Shown here one piece after another: positions 1 to 8,177 of a stretch of DNA of 30,441 nucleotides. The notes beneath the pieces are model-generated. The model was not told the DNA's origin and did not search any database. It was given only the letters and a program-made list of their open reading frames with translations. A program made the position numbers and the translations under genes. This stretch comes from Shimia sp041624275. GTDB lineage: Bacteria; Pseudomonadota; Alphaproteobacteria; Rhodobacterales; Rhodobacteraceae. The stretch lies in assembly GCF_041624275.1 (NCBI RefSeq), contig NZ_JBFJVE010000010.1, positions 1 to 30,441 of the forward strand, in the 5' to 3' direction. Position 1 is the stretch's first letter; the number at the start of each line of letters is the position of its first letter.

Positions 1-882
1 CTGCTCGGCGATCTTCTCGATCATCGAGGCCTTGTTCACCTGATAGGGGATCTCGTCGATAACGATGGCATAGCGGTCCTTGCGGATCTCCTCGACCCGG
101 GTCTTGGAGCGGATGATGACGCTGCCGCGCCCCTCGAGATAGGCTTTGCGCGCCCCCGAGCGGCCCAGCATGAGGCCGCCGGTGGGAAAGTCGGGGCCGG
201 GCACATATTGGATCAGCTGTTCGCTGGTGAGGTCGGGATCGTCGATCAGCGCCAGCGTGGCGTCGCAGACCTCGCCCAGGTTGTGCGGCGGGATATTGGT
301 CGCCATTCCCACCGCGATGCCGCCGGCGCCATTGACCAGCATGTTCGGGAACCGCGACGGCAGCACCGTGGGTTCCTTGTCCTTGCCGTCGTAGTTGTCC
401 TGAAAATCGACCGTGTCTTTTTCGATGTCGGCCAGCACGAAGGCCGCCGGCTTGTCCATCCGCACCTCGGTATAGCGCATCGCCGCCGGGTTGTCGCCGT
501 CCATCGAGCCGAAGTTGCCCTGACCGTCCAAGAGCGGCAGCGACATCGAGAAATCCTGCGCCATGCGCACCAGGGCGTCATAGATCGCGCTGTCGCCATG
601 CGGGTGGTACTTACCCATCACGTCGCCGACCGGACGGGCCGACTTGCGATAGGGTTTTTCATGGCTGTTGCCGGTCTCGTGCATGGCATAGAGGATCCGC
701 CGGTGAACCGGTTTCAACCCGTCGCGCAGGTCGGGAATCGCCCGACTCACGATGACGCTCATCGCATAGTCGAGATAGGAGGTGCGCATCTCGTCTTCGA
801 TGCTGACCGAAGGGCCGTCATGGTGCATGAACTCATGCACGATTTCTTCATTATTTTCAGGGGATTCTGGCGTATCGCTCAC
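1..882 (-). CDS. gyrA: DNA gyrase subunit A, N-terminal part (3' end outside window)
   Basis: This is the N-terminal 294 residues of the breakage-reunion subunit of DNA gyrase, which introduces negative supercoils into DNA. The conserved start of the family is visible: a YAMSVIVSRAIPDLRDGLKPVHRR stretch is followed by HPHGDSAIYDALVRMAQD, the quinolone-resistance-determining region, where the equivalents of E. coli Ser83 and Asp87 are the unmutated Ser and Asp. The reading frame is open to the first base of the window, so the C-terminus is missing by position, not by damage. I chose a GTG start (880-882) giving MSDTPESP, which matches the usual alphaproteobacterial GyrA beginning; the first internal ATG (residue 19) would remove that conserved start. 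A convincing promoter lies 37 bases upstream of the start. GyrA is distinguished from ParC by the overall N-terminal sequence. Very sure of the identity. Confidence 0.97.
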   Translation of the reverse strand, partial: MSDTPESPENNEEIVHEFMHHDGPSVSIEDEMRTSYLDYAMSVIVSRAIPDLRDGLKPVHRRILYAMHETGNSHEKPYRKSARPVGDVMGKYHPHGDSAIYDALVRMAQDFSMSLPLLDGQGNFGSMDGDNPAAMRYTEVRMDKPAAFVLADIEKDTVDFQDNYDGKDKEPTVLPSRFPNMLVNGAGGIAVGMATNIPPHNLGEVCDATLALIDDPDLTSEQLIQYVPGPDFPTGGLMLGRSGARKAYLEGRGSVIIRSKTRVEEIRKDRYAIVIDEIPYQVNKASMIEKIAEQ

Positions 883-925
883 GTAGTGGCTCGCTTCTGT
901 CTGGCGGACGTTTCTTGCTGCGAGG

Positions 926-954
926 CTTATATCAGCCACGGCATTTTGGGGCAA
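926..954 (-). promoter_or_regulatory. Putative sigma-70 promoter of gyrA
   Basis: Read on the minus strand, TTGCCC (949-954) is followed after exactly 17 bases by TATAAG (926-931). This would start transcription near 919, about 37 bases before the gyrA GTG. Spacing and hexamers are good for a housekeeping promoter. No experimental support is available from sequence alone. Confidence 0.55.
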
Positions 955-1006
955 TGCTTGAGGCGAAGATAAGCCTGTCGGGCCGGGGCGCGCCCGGGGC
1001 GGGGAT

Positions 1007-1020
1007 TCCTGCCGGCAGGA
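1007..1020 (-). terminator. Palindrome after the radical SAM gene, weak terminator candidate
   Basis: TCCTGCCGGCAGGA is a perfect 14-base palindrome 21 bases after the stop of the radical SAM gene on the minus strand. It can fold into a short hairpin but no T-run follows, so a Rho-independent role is doubtful. The rest of 883-1041 holds the gyrA promoter and nothing else I recognise. Confidence 0.25.
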
Positions 1021-1041
1021 CGGGGACCGTCCAGCCGCCGC

Positions 1042-1989
1042 TCAGCCCGAGCAGCTGGCGCCGCCGAGGACGCAGAACTTGGCGCAGTTGGGATGGTTGA
1101 GCGCCACCTCGGCCTCGGCCTCGCGCAGGGTTCGGCCAAGGTCAAAGCGCGGATCATAGGGCAAGAGCGTGCAGGCGACGACGCTGGGGGTGTCGGCCCC
1201 CCTGCGCTTGACCACCATCCGCGACGAGGCGCACATCACATCCGAGGGCGACTTGCCGAGGATGCCCCAGCAGTCGGTAGAAATCTCGGGCACCTCGACG
1301 GTTTCGTCGATTTCGGGGAAAATCACCGTTTCAGCGGGGTTCAGCGGGTCGATGTCGAACCCATGTGCGGCGATCAGATCGCCATAGTGCCGCCGGGCTT
1401 CGGCCTCGGTTTCCCGCCACAGGCTGCGCCCGGCCAGCGTGATCCGGAAGCCTTCGGCGCCGAGCCATCGCATGCCCTTGAGCGTCAGATCGAAACTGCC
1501 CTTGCCGCGCACTGCGTCATGGCCCTCGGCGGTCCAGTGGTCGACCGAAACCCGATGGGTCAGCCGGTCGCCATATCGCGCGTTCAGCGCCACAAGCGCC
1601 TTCTGTACGCGGGGGCGCATCAGCGGCTGCATGGCATTGGTCAGCACCAGCACCTCGTAGCCGCGCTCCAGCGCCCGTTCGATCAGTGCCGGCATCTCCG
1701 GGTTCATGTAGGGCTCACCGCCGGTAAAGCCGATTTCCCGGACCGGCCATTGCGCCTCTTGGATCTGGTCGAGATAGTCCGTCACTTCGGCTTCGCAAAG
1801 ATAGACCAGCGCGTCGTTGCTGGGCGAGGACAGGATATAGCAGTTGCGGCATTCGATATTGCACAGGGTGCCGGTGTTGAACCACAGCGTCCGCGGCGAC
1901 TCGAGGCGCACCCGCGCGCGTTGGGCTCCGGCCGCCGTGGTCTCGGGGTCGTGAAATTTTCCCGCGTTTACCTGATCTTTCATGCGCAT
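1042..1989 (-). CDS. Radical SAM protein of unknown substrate with C-terminal cysteine cluster
   Basis: This is a 315-residue radical SAM enzyme, expected to bind a [4Fe-4S] cluster and cleave S-adenosylmethionine to make a 5'-deoxyadenosyl radical. The cluster motif CNIECRNC (C43, C47, C50) and the SAM-contact motif GGEP (90-93) are both intact. A second group of cysteines in the C-terminal part (C240, C253, C273, C302, C306, C313, the last three as C-x3-C-x6-C) resembles the auxiliary cluster regions of SPASM/twitch enzymes, without fitting the exact SPASM pattern. There is no signal peptide. It is divergent from zwf and no peptide precursor or partner enzyme lies beside it, so the substrate cannot be inferred. 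Two in-frame ATGs (1989 and 1983) are equally plausible; a GGGAAA lies just upstream. Family assignment is certain, function unknown. Confidence 0.85.
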   Translation of the reverse strand: MRMKDQVNAGKFHDPETTAAGAQRARVRLESPRTLWFNTGTLCNIECRNCYILSSPSNDALVYLCEAEVTDYLDQIQEAQWPVREIGFTGGEPYMNPEMPALIERALERGYEVLVLTNAMQPLMRPRVQKALVALNARYGDRLTHRVSVDHWTAEGHDAVRGKGSFDLTLKGMRWLGAEGFRITLAGRSLWRETEAEARRHYGDLIAAHGFDIDPLNPAETVIFPEIDETVEVPEISTDCWGILGKSPSDVMCASSRMVVKRRGADTPSVVACTLLPYDPRFDLGRTLREAEAEVALNHPNCAKFCVLGGASCSG

Positions 1990-2151
1990 TTTCCCGTTTT
2001 GTCATTGCTAGCCGACCGGCTTGCGACGGAAAACCGCAAATGCGGGCGCTGACACAGTTGTGATGCGCCACCGCAATGATAAACTCGCAGCGAACGGGAC
2101 GCCGATGCGCTAGCGCCATCGGTGTCTTTCAGGTTGAGAGGGTGAAAAACG
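1990..2151. promoter_or_regulatory. Divergent intergenic region between radical SAM gene and zwf
   Basis: These 162 bases must hold both promoters. On the plus strand TTGTGA (near 2059) lies 16 bases before TAAACT, a weak promoter candidate for zwf. A near-perfect inverted repeat, CCGATG-CGC-TA-GCG-C-CATCGG (2102-2122), sits about 14 bases before the zwf Shine-Dalgarno sequence GAGAGG (2136-2141). It could be an operator or a leader hairpin. I see no recognisable HexR-type site. Confidence 0.3.
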
Positions 2152-3597
2152 ATGCAGTCCCCGGAGATGACGGACAAAGCGTTCGAGCTTGTCGTATTCG
2201 GCGGCACCGGGGATCTGGCGCGGCGCAAGATCCTGCCGGCCCTGTTCAAACGATTCTGTGCCGGGCAGATGCCCGAGCCGTCGCGGCTGATCGGCGCTGC
2301 GCGCAGCGACATGTCCAGCGCCGAGTACCGCCGCTTCGTAAGCGACGCGGTGGCCGAGTTCGGCGGTGCGGTCGGCAAGGACGAGCTTGCCCAGTTCCTT
2401 CGCCAGATCACCTATGTGCCTTTCGATGCGCGTGGCGACGCGGGCTGGCAAGAGCTTGCGGAAATGCTTGATCCGGCCTGCATCCGGGCTTTCTATTTCT
2501 CGGTCGGCCCGGGGCTGTTCAAGGATCTGGCCGAAAGGCTGCATGCCCATGGTCTGGTCACCGAAGACAGCCGCATCGTGGTCGAGAAACCCTTTGGCCA
2601 TGATCTCGACACCGCGCGGGCGCTGAACAGGGTGCTGTGCAGCCATTTCGACGAACGGCAGATCTATCGCATCGACCATTACCTGGGCAAGGAAACGGTG
2701 CAGAACCTGATGGCGGTGCGTTTCGGCAACATGCTGTTCGAACCCCTGTGGAACTCGCAGTATATCGACCATATCCAGATCACCGTTGCCGAAACCGTCG
2801 GCATCGGCGGGCGCGGGGCCTATTACGAAAAGGCCGGGGCGATGCGCGACATGATGCAGAACCACCTGATGCAGCTCCTGTGCCTGATCGCGATGGAGCC
2901 GCCGGCGAAATTCGAACCCGACGCGGTGCGGGACGAGAAATTGAAGGTGATCCGGGCACTGGACCCGGTCGAGCCGCACCATATCGTGCGCGGCCAGTAT
3001 ACCCAGGCCGACGGTTGCGCCGGGTTTCGGGACGAGGTCGACAACCCCCGCTCCAAGACTGAAAGCTTCATCGCCCTGAAATGCCACCTCAGCAACTGGC
3101 GATGGGCCGGAACGCCCTTCTACCTGCGCACCGGAAAGCGGCTGAAGAACCGCGACAGCCAGATCACCGTGGTGTTCAAGGACACGCCGCACTCGATCTT
3201 TGGGCAAGATGCCGGGCGCCACAACAACGAGCTGACCATCCAGCTGCAACCCAATGAGGGGATCACCCTTGACGTGACGATCAAGAAACCGGGACAGGGC
3301 GGGATGCAGTTGATCGACGTGCCGCTGGACATGAGCTTTGCCGAGGCGCTGGGGCCGGGCGCGGATGCGCCGGACGCCTACGAGCGGCTGATCATGGATG
3401 TGATCCGGGGCAACCAGACGCTGTTCATGCGCAATGACGAAGTCGAAGCCGCCTGGGCATGGACCGACCCGATCATCCGCGGCTGGGAGGCCCGGGGCGA
3501 CGTGCCAAAGCCCTATGATGCCTTCACCTCCGGGCCCGACGGGGCGTTGCAGTTGCTGCGGCGCGACGGGCGCGAATGGCGGGGGATCGACGGGTGA
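2152..3597 (+). CDS. zwf: Glucose-6-phosphate 1-dehydrogenase
   Basis: This 481-residue cytosolic enzyme oxidises glucose 6-phosphate to 6-phosphoglucono-1,5-lactone with NADP+ (or NAD+), the entry step to the oxidative pentose phosphate and Entner-Doudoroff pathways. The nucleotide-binding motif GGTGDLA (17-23), EKPFG (145-149) and the family signature RIDHYLGKE (173-181), which carries the substrate-binding lysine and active-site residues, are all present, and the length is normal. The start at 2152 is preferred over the in-frame ATG at 2167 because GAGAGG lies 10 bases before it. It is the first gene of a zwf-pgl-pgi operon; its TGA overlaps the GTG start of pgl, which predicts translational coupling. 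Genes for later Entner-Doudoroff steps are not in the window. Confidence 0.97.
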   Translation: MQSPEMTDKAFELVVFGGTGDLARRKILPALFKRFCAGQMPEPSRLIGAARSDMSSAEYRRFVSDAVAEFGGAVGKDELAQFLRQITYVPFDARGDAGWQELAEMLDPACIRAFYFSVGPGLFKDLAERLHAHGLVTEDSRIVVEKPFGHDLDTARALNRVLCSHFDERQIYRIDHYLGKETVQNLMAVRFGNMLFEPLWNSQYIDHIQITVAETVGIGGRGAYYEKAGAMRDMMQNHLMQLLCLIAMEPPAKFEPDAVRDEKLKVIRALDPVEPHHIVRGQYTQADGCAGFRDEVDNPRSKTESFIALKCHLSNWRWAGTPFYLRTGKRLKNRDSQITVVFKDTPHSIFGQDAGRHNNELTIQLQPNEGITLDVTIKKPGQGGMQLIDVPLDMSFAEALGPGADAPDAYERLIMDVIRGNQTLFMRNDEVEAAWAWTDPIIRGWEARGDVPKPYDAFTSGPDGALQLLRRDGREWRGIDG

Positions 3598-4265
3598 ACC
3601 TCTGTAGCTATCCCGATGCCGAAATGCTGGCCATCGACCTTGCCAACATTCTTGCGGATGAATTGGCCGAGGCCCTGCACCACGAGGACCGGGTCTGTTT
3701 CGCGGTGCCGGGCGGCAGCTCTCCGGGGCCGGTCTTCGACGATCTCAGCGCTGCCGATATCGACTGGTCGCGGGTCGACGTGGTGCTGACCGACGAGCGC
3801 TGGGTGCCCGAGGATCATCCGCGATCGAACGCCCGCCTGATCAAGGAAAGGCTGCTGACCGGCCGCGCGGCAGCGGCGCGGTTCCTGCCATTGTTCGCCC
3901 CGGCGCATGAACCCGAAGAGGTGCTGGCCGAACTGGAGGCGATGATCCTGCCCGAGCTGCCGCTGGACGTGGCGCTGCTGGGGATGGGGGCGGACATGCA
4001 CACCGCCTCGCTGTTTCCCGGCGCACCGGGCCTCGCGGCGGCGCTGGCGCCCGACGCGCCGATGCTGCTGCCGATGCGCCCCGACAGCCAGCCCGAAGCG
4101 CGTGTCACCTTCAGCGCCCGGGTGCTGAACGCGGCCGTGTCCAAGCATCTTCTGATCCTCGGAGAAGACAAGCGCGCCGCGCTGGACAAAGCCCGCCACC
4201 TGCCGCCGAAAGAGGCGCCGATACGGGCGGTTCTGGACGATATTACCGTACATTGGACAAAGTGA
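3594..4265 (+). CDS. pgl: 6-phosphogluconolactonase
   Basis: This 223-residue enzyme hydrolyses 6-phosphogluconolactone to 6-phosphogluconate, directly after the zwf reaction. It is of the DevB/Pgl (glucosamine-6-phosphate isomerase fold) type: PGGSSPGPVF (39-48), TDERWVP (66-72) and a GMGADMHTASLFPG segment that corresponds to the family's GMGxDGHTASLFP, with the usual Gly before His replaced by Met. I chose the GTG at 3594, which overlaps the zwf stop as GTGA and has a GGGGGAT sequence 7-8 bases upstream; an in-frame ATG at 3576 would overlap zwf by 22 bases with a poorer ribosome site. Middle gene of the operon, with 3 bases to pgi. Confidence 0.93.
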   Translation: MNLCSYPDAEMLAIDLANILADELAEALHHEDRVCFAVPGGSSPGPVFDDLSAADIDWSRVDVVLTDERWVPEDHPRSNARLIKERLLTGRAAAARFLPLFAPAHEPEEVLAELEAMILPELPLDVALLGMGADMHTASLFPGAPGLAAALAPDAPMLLPMRPDSQPEARVTFSARVLNAAVSKHLLILGEDKRAALDKARHLPPKEAPIRAVLDDITVHWTK

Positions 4266-4268
4266 AGT

Positions 4269-5891
4269 ATGTTTTCCAAATTACTGAAAATTCATTCAAA
4301 AACAAAAAACACCCCGCTGGCTGACCTGTTTCGCGACCCAGATCGCGCCAAGGCTTTCTCGGCCCGCGCCGACGGGCTGCTGCTGGATTTTTCCAAGACC
4401 GGCATCGACGCCGAGGCGCTGGCCGCACTCATGGCTCTGGTCGAGCAGCGCGGGGTGGTGCCGAAACGCGATGCCATGCTGCGCGGCGAGCGGGTCAACA
4501 CGACCGAGAACCGGCCGGCGTTGCACAGTGCGCTGCGGTGTCTCGGCGAAGAGGATCCGGCCGCTTTCCGGGTGGCCGGCGAAGACATTCTCGCCAGTTC
4601 GCGGCAGGTCTATGCGCGCCAGAGGGCCTTTGCCGACGGGCTGCGCAGCGGCGCGTGGCAGGGCAGCGGCGGCCCGATCACGGATGTGGTCAACATCGGC
4701 ATCGGCGGCTCCGATCTCGGGCCGGCGATGAGTCACGAGGCGCTGCTGCCCTATGCCGACGGGCCGCGCTGCCACTTTGTGTCGAATGTCGATGGCGCCG
4801 ATCTGCACGACCGGCTGCGCGGCCTCGAGGCGCCAAGGACATTGGTCATCGTCGCCTCCAAGACTTTCACCACCCAGGAAACCATGATGAATGCCCGCGC
4901 CGCGCGGCACTGGATGGCGGCGCATGGTGGCGACCCGCAGCGCCAGTTCGTGGCCATTTCGACGGCTAGGAACGAGGCGCAAGAATTTGGAATCTCACCG
5001 GAAAACATCTTCGGGTTTGAGGACTGGGTAGGGGGGCGTTATTCGATCTGGGGCCCGATCGGCCTGTCGTTGATGCTGGCGATCGGGCCCGGGAACTTCG
5101 CCGACTTCCTGCGTGGGGGGCGGGCGATGGACCTTCATTTCGCCACCGCCGAACCCGCCCGCAACCTGCCGGTCCTTCTGGCGCTGGTCGGGCTGTGGCA
5201 TCACAAGGTCTGCGGCCATCCGACCCGGGCGGTATGCCCCTACGAGGCGCGGCTGGCGCGGCTGCCGGCCTATCTGCAACAGCTCGAGATGGAATCAAAC
5301 GGCAAGGATGTCGGGCTGAACAATGCGCCGCTGGCCGCAGGTGGCGGTCCGGTGGTCTGGGGCGCGCCGGGCACCAATGGCCAGCACGCGTTCTTCCAGC
5401 TTCTGCACCAGGGCCGCGAGGTGGTGCCGGTGGAGTTTCTCGCCGGGGTCGAGGGCCACGAGGCCGATCTTGCCGACCATCACCGGGCCCTGTTGGGCAA
5501 CTGCCTTGCCCAATCCGAGGCGCTGCTCAGGGGGCGTACATTTGAAGAGGCGGCCAAGCAATTGGTGCAAAAGGGGTTTTCCGAAGGTCATGCGCGGGCT
5601 TTGGCGCCCCATCGCGTCTGTACCGGCAACCGCCCTTCGACCACGCTTCTCTATCCCAGGCTGACGCCCTTCGTCCTCGGACAGATCATCGCATTGTACG
5701 AACACCGGGTCTTTGTCGAAGCCGCCATTCTCGGCCTCAACCCTTTCGATCAATGGGGGGTCGAACTGGGCAAGGAAATGGCGGCCTCGCTGGTGCCGGC
5801 GCTTTCGGGAGGGGATGTGCCGCAGGATATCTCGGGATCGACGCGGCTCTTGCTCGATCACATCATGAAGGGCCCCGGCGCGTCCTCCTGA
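4269..5891 (+). CDS. pgi: Glucose-6-phosphate isomerase
   Basis: This 540-residue cytosolic enzyme interconverts glucose 6-phosphate and fructose 6-phosphate. Visible family motifs are IGIGGSDLGP (143-152), SKTFTTQET (197-205), GGRYSIW (255-261), MESNGK with the catalytic glutamate E342, GQH with H373, and GVELGKEMA with the catalytic lysine K502. Length and order are typical. It starts 3 bases after pgl, so it is the last gene of the zwf-pgl-pgi operon. The first 15 codons are unusually A-rich (AAA, AAT, ATT, CAT codons) against the strongly GC-biased body, and the upstream sequence has only a weak Shine-Dalgarno; an unstructured A-rich start together with coupling to pgl may replace it. It ends convergently with the next gene, with 60 bases between and no clear terminator. 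Confidence 0.97.
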   Translation: MFSKLLKIHSKTKNTPLADLFRDPDRAKAFSARADGLLLDFSKTGIDAEALAALMALVEQRGVVPKRDAMLRGERVNTTENRPALHSALRCLGEEDPAAFRVAGEDILASSRQVYARQRAFADGLRSGAWQGSGGPITDVVNIGIGGSDLGPAMSHEALLPYADGPRCHFVSNVDGADLHDRLRGLEAPRTLVIVASKTFTTQETMMNARAARHWMAAHGGDPQRQFVAISTARNEAQEFGISPENIFGFEDWVGGRYSIWGPIGLSLMLAIGPGNFADFLRGGRAMDLHFATAEPARNLPVLLALVGLWHHKVCGHPTRAVCPYEARLARLPAYLQQLEMESNGKDVGLNNAPLAAGGGPVVWGAPGTNGQHAFFQLLHQGREVVPVEFLAGVEGHEADLADHHRALLGNCLAQSEALLRGRTFEEAAKQLVQKGFSEGHARALAPHRVCTGNRPSTTLLYPRLTPFVLGQIIALYEHRVFVEAAILGLNPFDQWGVELGKEMAASLVPALSGGDVPQDISGSTRLLLDHIMKGPGASS

Positions 5892-5951
5892 GGCCCGGCG
5901 CCGATCATCCGTGGCAGAGGGGCCGGCAGCGGGGTGAAGGCTGCGCCGGGG

Positions 5952-6593
5952 TCAAGATGTGCCCTGGCCCTGTTTCAGCTCGCGGATCACCTTGAGCCAC
6001 AGCTCACTCGACTGCGCCCCCGGCACCGCGTGCCGGTTGTCGACGATGAAAGTGGGCACCGAATCGACTCCCATCTTGCGGCTGTGGGCGTCGCGGTCGC
6101 GGATCATCTGGCGGTCGGAGTCCGATTTCAGCAGCTTGCCGATCACCGAAGCGTCAAGCCCGGCGCCATCGGCAAGATCGCACAGCACCTCGCCGTTGCC
6201 GATGTCGCGCCCCTCGCGGAAATAGGCCCGGAATAGGGCATCGACGACGGCGTCCTGCTTGCCCTCGATGCCGGCCCAGTGGATCAGGCGATGGGCATCG
6301 ATGGTGTTCGGCGTGCGCTTGATGGCGCCGAAATCCAGCTCCAGCCCCTCTTCGGTGGCATGTCTTTCGATCTCGCCATAGACCCGCACCGCGTTCTCCC
6401 GGCCGCCGAACTTGGCCTCGAGATAGGCGCGGCGGTCCATGCCTTCGGGCGGCATCTCGGGGTTGAGCTGGAAGGGATGCCACTCGATCGCGAAAGGGTG
6501 GTCGGGCTCGGCCGCCAGCGCCCGTTCAAGGCGGGTCTTGCCGATATAGCACCAGGGGCAGATTGGGTCAGATAGAATATCAAGTTTTATCAT
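5952..6593 (-). CDS. DsbA-family oxidoreductase, FrnE-like
   Basis: This is a 213-residue thioredoxin-fold protein of the DsbA/FrnE (2-hydroxychromene-2-carboxylate isomerase-like) family. The redox motif CPWC is at 12-15 and the conserved cis-proline region VDSVPTF follows a long helical insertion near the C-terminal end. There is no signal peptide, so it is expected in the cytoplasm, as is usual for FrnE. Its ATG overlaps the stop of the upstream acyl-CoA synthetase as ATGA (6590-6593), which predicts translational coupling and an operon of two genes. The biological substrate is not known; in related proteins disulfide reductase or polyketide-related isomerase roles have been proposed. The family call is secure, the function is not. 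Confidence 0.88.
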   Translation of the reverse strand: MIKLDILSDPICPWCYIGKTRLERALAAEPDHPFAIEWHPFQLNPEMPPEGMDRRAYLEAKFGGRENAVRVYGEIERHATEEGLELDFGAIKRTPNTIDAHRLIHWAGIEGKQDAVVDALFRAYFREGRDIGNGEVLCDLADGAGLDASVIGKLLKSDSDRQMIRDRDAHSRKMGVDSVPTFIVDNRHAVPGAQSSELWLKVIRELKQGQGTS

Positions 6594-8113
6594 TGTGTTG
6601 CCTCGAATTCTTCACGTAGGGCGCGGCGGCTGAGCTTGCCGTTGGGGTTGCGCGGCAGGCGGGGCAGACGGCGGAACAGGCGCGGCTGCTTGTAGCGCGC
6701 CAGGCTGGCCTGTGCATGGGCGGCCAGAGCGGTCTCGTCCAGCGCATGGGCGCTGGTGTAAAAGGCGGCGATGATGCGGGCATCCTTCTTGATCTCGACA
6801 TCGGTGACCCCGACCTCTTCGATGCCCGGAAACCGCGCCAGCGCCGCCTCGACCTCGAGCGGCGAGACCCGGTAGCCGCCGGCATTCATCATGTCGTCGG
6901 CGCGCCCGGCGTAGTGGATATGGAAGTCGCCGTCCATGGTGGCGCGGTCGCCGGTCAGGAACCACGGGCCGCGGAACCTTGCGCGGGTTTCTTCGCCGGC
7001 CCCCCAGTATTCCAGCATCAGCCCGGGGTCGCCGCGGTCGATGGCGATCACGCCTTCCTCGCCCAGCGGCACCGGGGTTCCCGCATCATCGACCAGGGCG
7101 ATGCGACGCCCATGCTGCGGCTTGCCGAGCGCGCCGGGATTGGCCGGGCAGGCGGGGCTGGCCGAGATCGGAGTCGAGCATTCCGACATGCCGTAGGCTT
7201 CGTAAAGCGCGGTGCCGGTGGCCTGGTGCCAGTCGTCGCGGATCGTGTCGGACAGTTTCTCGCCGGCCGCCAGCCCGTGGCGCAGATCCGGCAGATGGAT
7301 GTCGGGATGATCCGACAGCAGCTTGCGATAGACCCCGGGCGCGGCGGCAAAGATGGTCGCCCTGTACCCTGCCAGAAGCTGCGGCAGCGCGGCGATGTCG
7401 ACGCCCCGCGCCGGGATCAGCGCCGTCGCCCCGACCGACCAGGGGTCCATCAGCCCGGTGCCCAGGGTATAGGTCCAGTTGAAGGCGCCGGCATGCATCA
7501 GCCGGTCGTCGCGGCCCAGCCCGTACCAGTCCTGATGCATCATCTGGCGGGCCCAGATCGCCCGGTGCGCATGGCAGACCGCACGCGGCGTGCCCGAGGT
7601 GCCCGAGGTATAGATGATATAGCCCAGCCGGTTCGCATCGCCCATCTGGTAGGCGGCGGGCGCAAGGCCGCGCATCTCTTCCAGCGCTTCCAGCGACAGC
7701 TGCGGAATGTCCGGCGTCGCGGGGCAGGCGATCTCGGGGTCGCGCAGGATCGCCGCTGGCGACAGTTCGGCGATCATCCGCGCGACCTCGGGTTCGGTCA
7801 GCTGCGCCGAGGTCGGTGCCGGCACCAGCCCGACGGCGATCGCCCCGAGATAGGCGATCGGGAACTCGACCGTATTGCCCAGCCGCATCAGCACCCGGTC
7901 TCCGGGCGTCATCCCGGCGGCCAGCAACCCGGCGCCGGTGCCCCGCACCGCGGCCTCGAGCCGGCGGTAGCTCCAGGTCTCGGCCTTGTCCTGCGACATC
8001 ACCGCAAGCGCCGTCTTGTCGGCCAGATTCTCGGCATGGCGCAGCACATGGGCGGCCATGTTGAACGGGGCGGGCGGAGGGGCGAAAGCCCCCTTGTCGA
8101 AAATCGATAGCAT
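6590..8113 (-). CDS. AMP-dependent acyl-CoA synthetase/ligase (ANL family)
   Basis: This 507-residue enzyme should activate a carboxylic acid to an acyl-adenylate and then to its CoA thioester. Motifs in order: phosphate loop YTSGTSGTPR (168-177; the common form has T for the second S and K for R), YEAYGMSE (304-311), TGD (387-389), the hinge region GRADDMMNAGGYRVSP (403-418) and the C-terminal catalytic lysine K493 in NPNGKLSRR. The motif set and length are closest to aryl- and short/medium-chain acyl-CoA ligases such as benzoate-CoA ligase, but the substrate cannot be read from sequence. I chose the ATG at 8113 (MLSIFDKG), preceded by AAGG; the frame is open further upstream but that would run into the divergent regulator gene. 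It is divergent from an XRE-cupin regulator with 64 bases between, a likely control pair. Confidence 0.88.
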   Translation of the reverse strand: MLSIFDKGAFAPPPAPFNMAAHVLRHAENLADKTALAVMSQDKAETWSYRRLEAAVRGTGAGLLAAGMTPGDRVLMRLGNTVEFPIAYLGAIAVGLVPAPTSAQLTEPEVARMIAELSPAAILRDPEIACPATPDIPQLSLEALEEMRGLAPAAYQMGDANRLGYIIYTSGTSGTPRAVCHAHRAIWARQMMHQDWYGLGRDDRLMHAGAFNWTYTLGTGLMDPWSVGATALIPARGVDIAALPQLLAGYRATIFAAAPGVYRKLLSDHPDIHLPDLRHGLAAGEKLSDTIRDDWHQATGTALYEAYGMSECSTPISASPACPANPGALGKPQHGRRIALVDDAGTPVPLGEEGVIAIDRGDPGLMLEYWGAGEETRARFRGPWFLTGDRATMDGDFHIHYAGRADDMMNAGGYRVSPLEVEAALARFPGIEEVGVTDVEIKKDARIIAAFYTSAHALDETALAAHAQASLARYKQPRLFRRLPRLPRNPNGKLSRRALREEFEATQ

Positions 8114-8177
8114 GGCGCCTTGGTATTGCGCCCCCGGCGCAGTTGCAAGAGAGGGGGCGAGAGGGATAGAAAGACCC
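8114..8177. promoter_or_regulatory. Divergent control region between acyl-CoA synthetase and XRE-cupin regulator
   Basis: Only 64 bases separate the two divergent starts, so both promoters and any operator of the regulator must overlap here or extend into the coding sequences. A purine-rich GAGAGGGATAGAAAGA serves as the ribosome site of the regulator. I do not see an obvious long palindrome. Confidence 0.3.

Noticed and set aside
3576..3593. ATG start of pgl at 3576
   Set aside because: It would deepen the overlap with zwf and lacks a good ribosome site; the GTG at 3594 with the GTGA overlap fits family length better.
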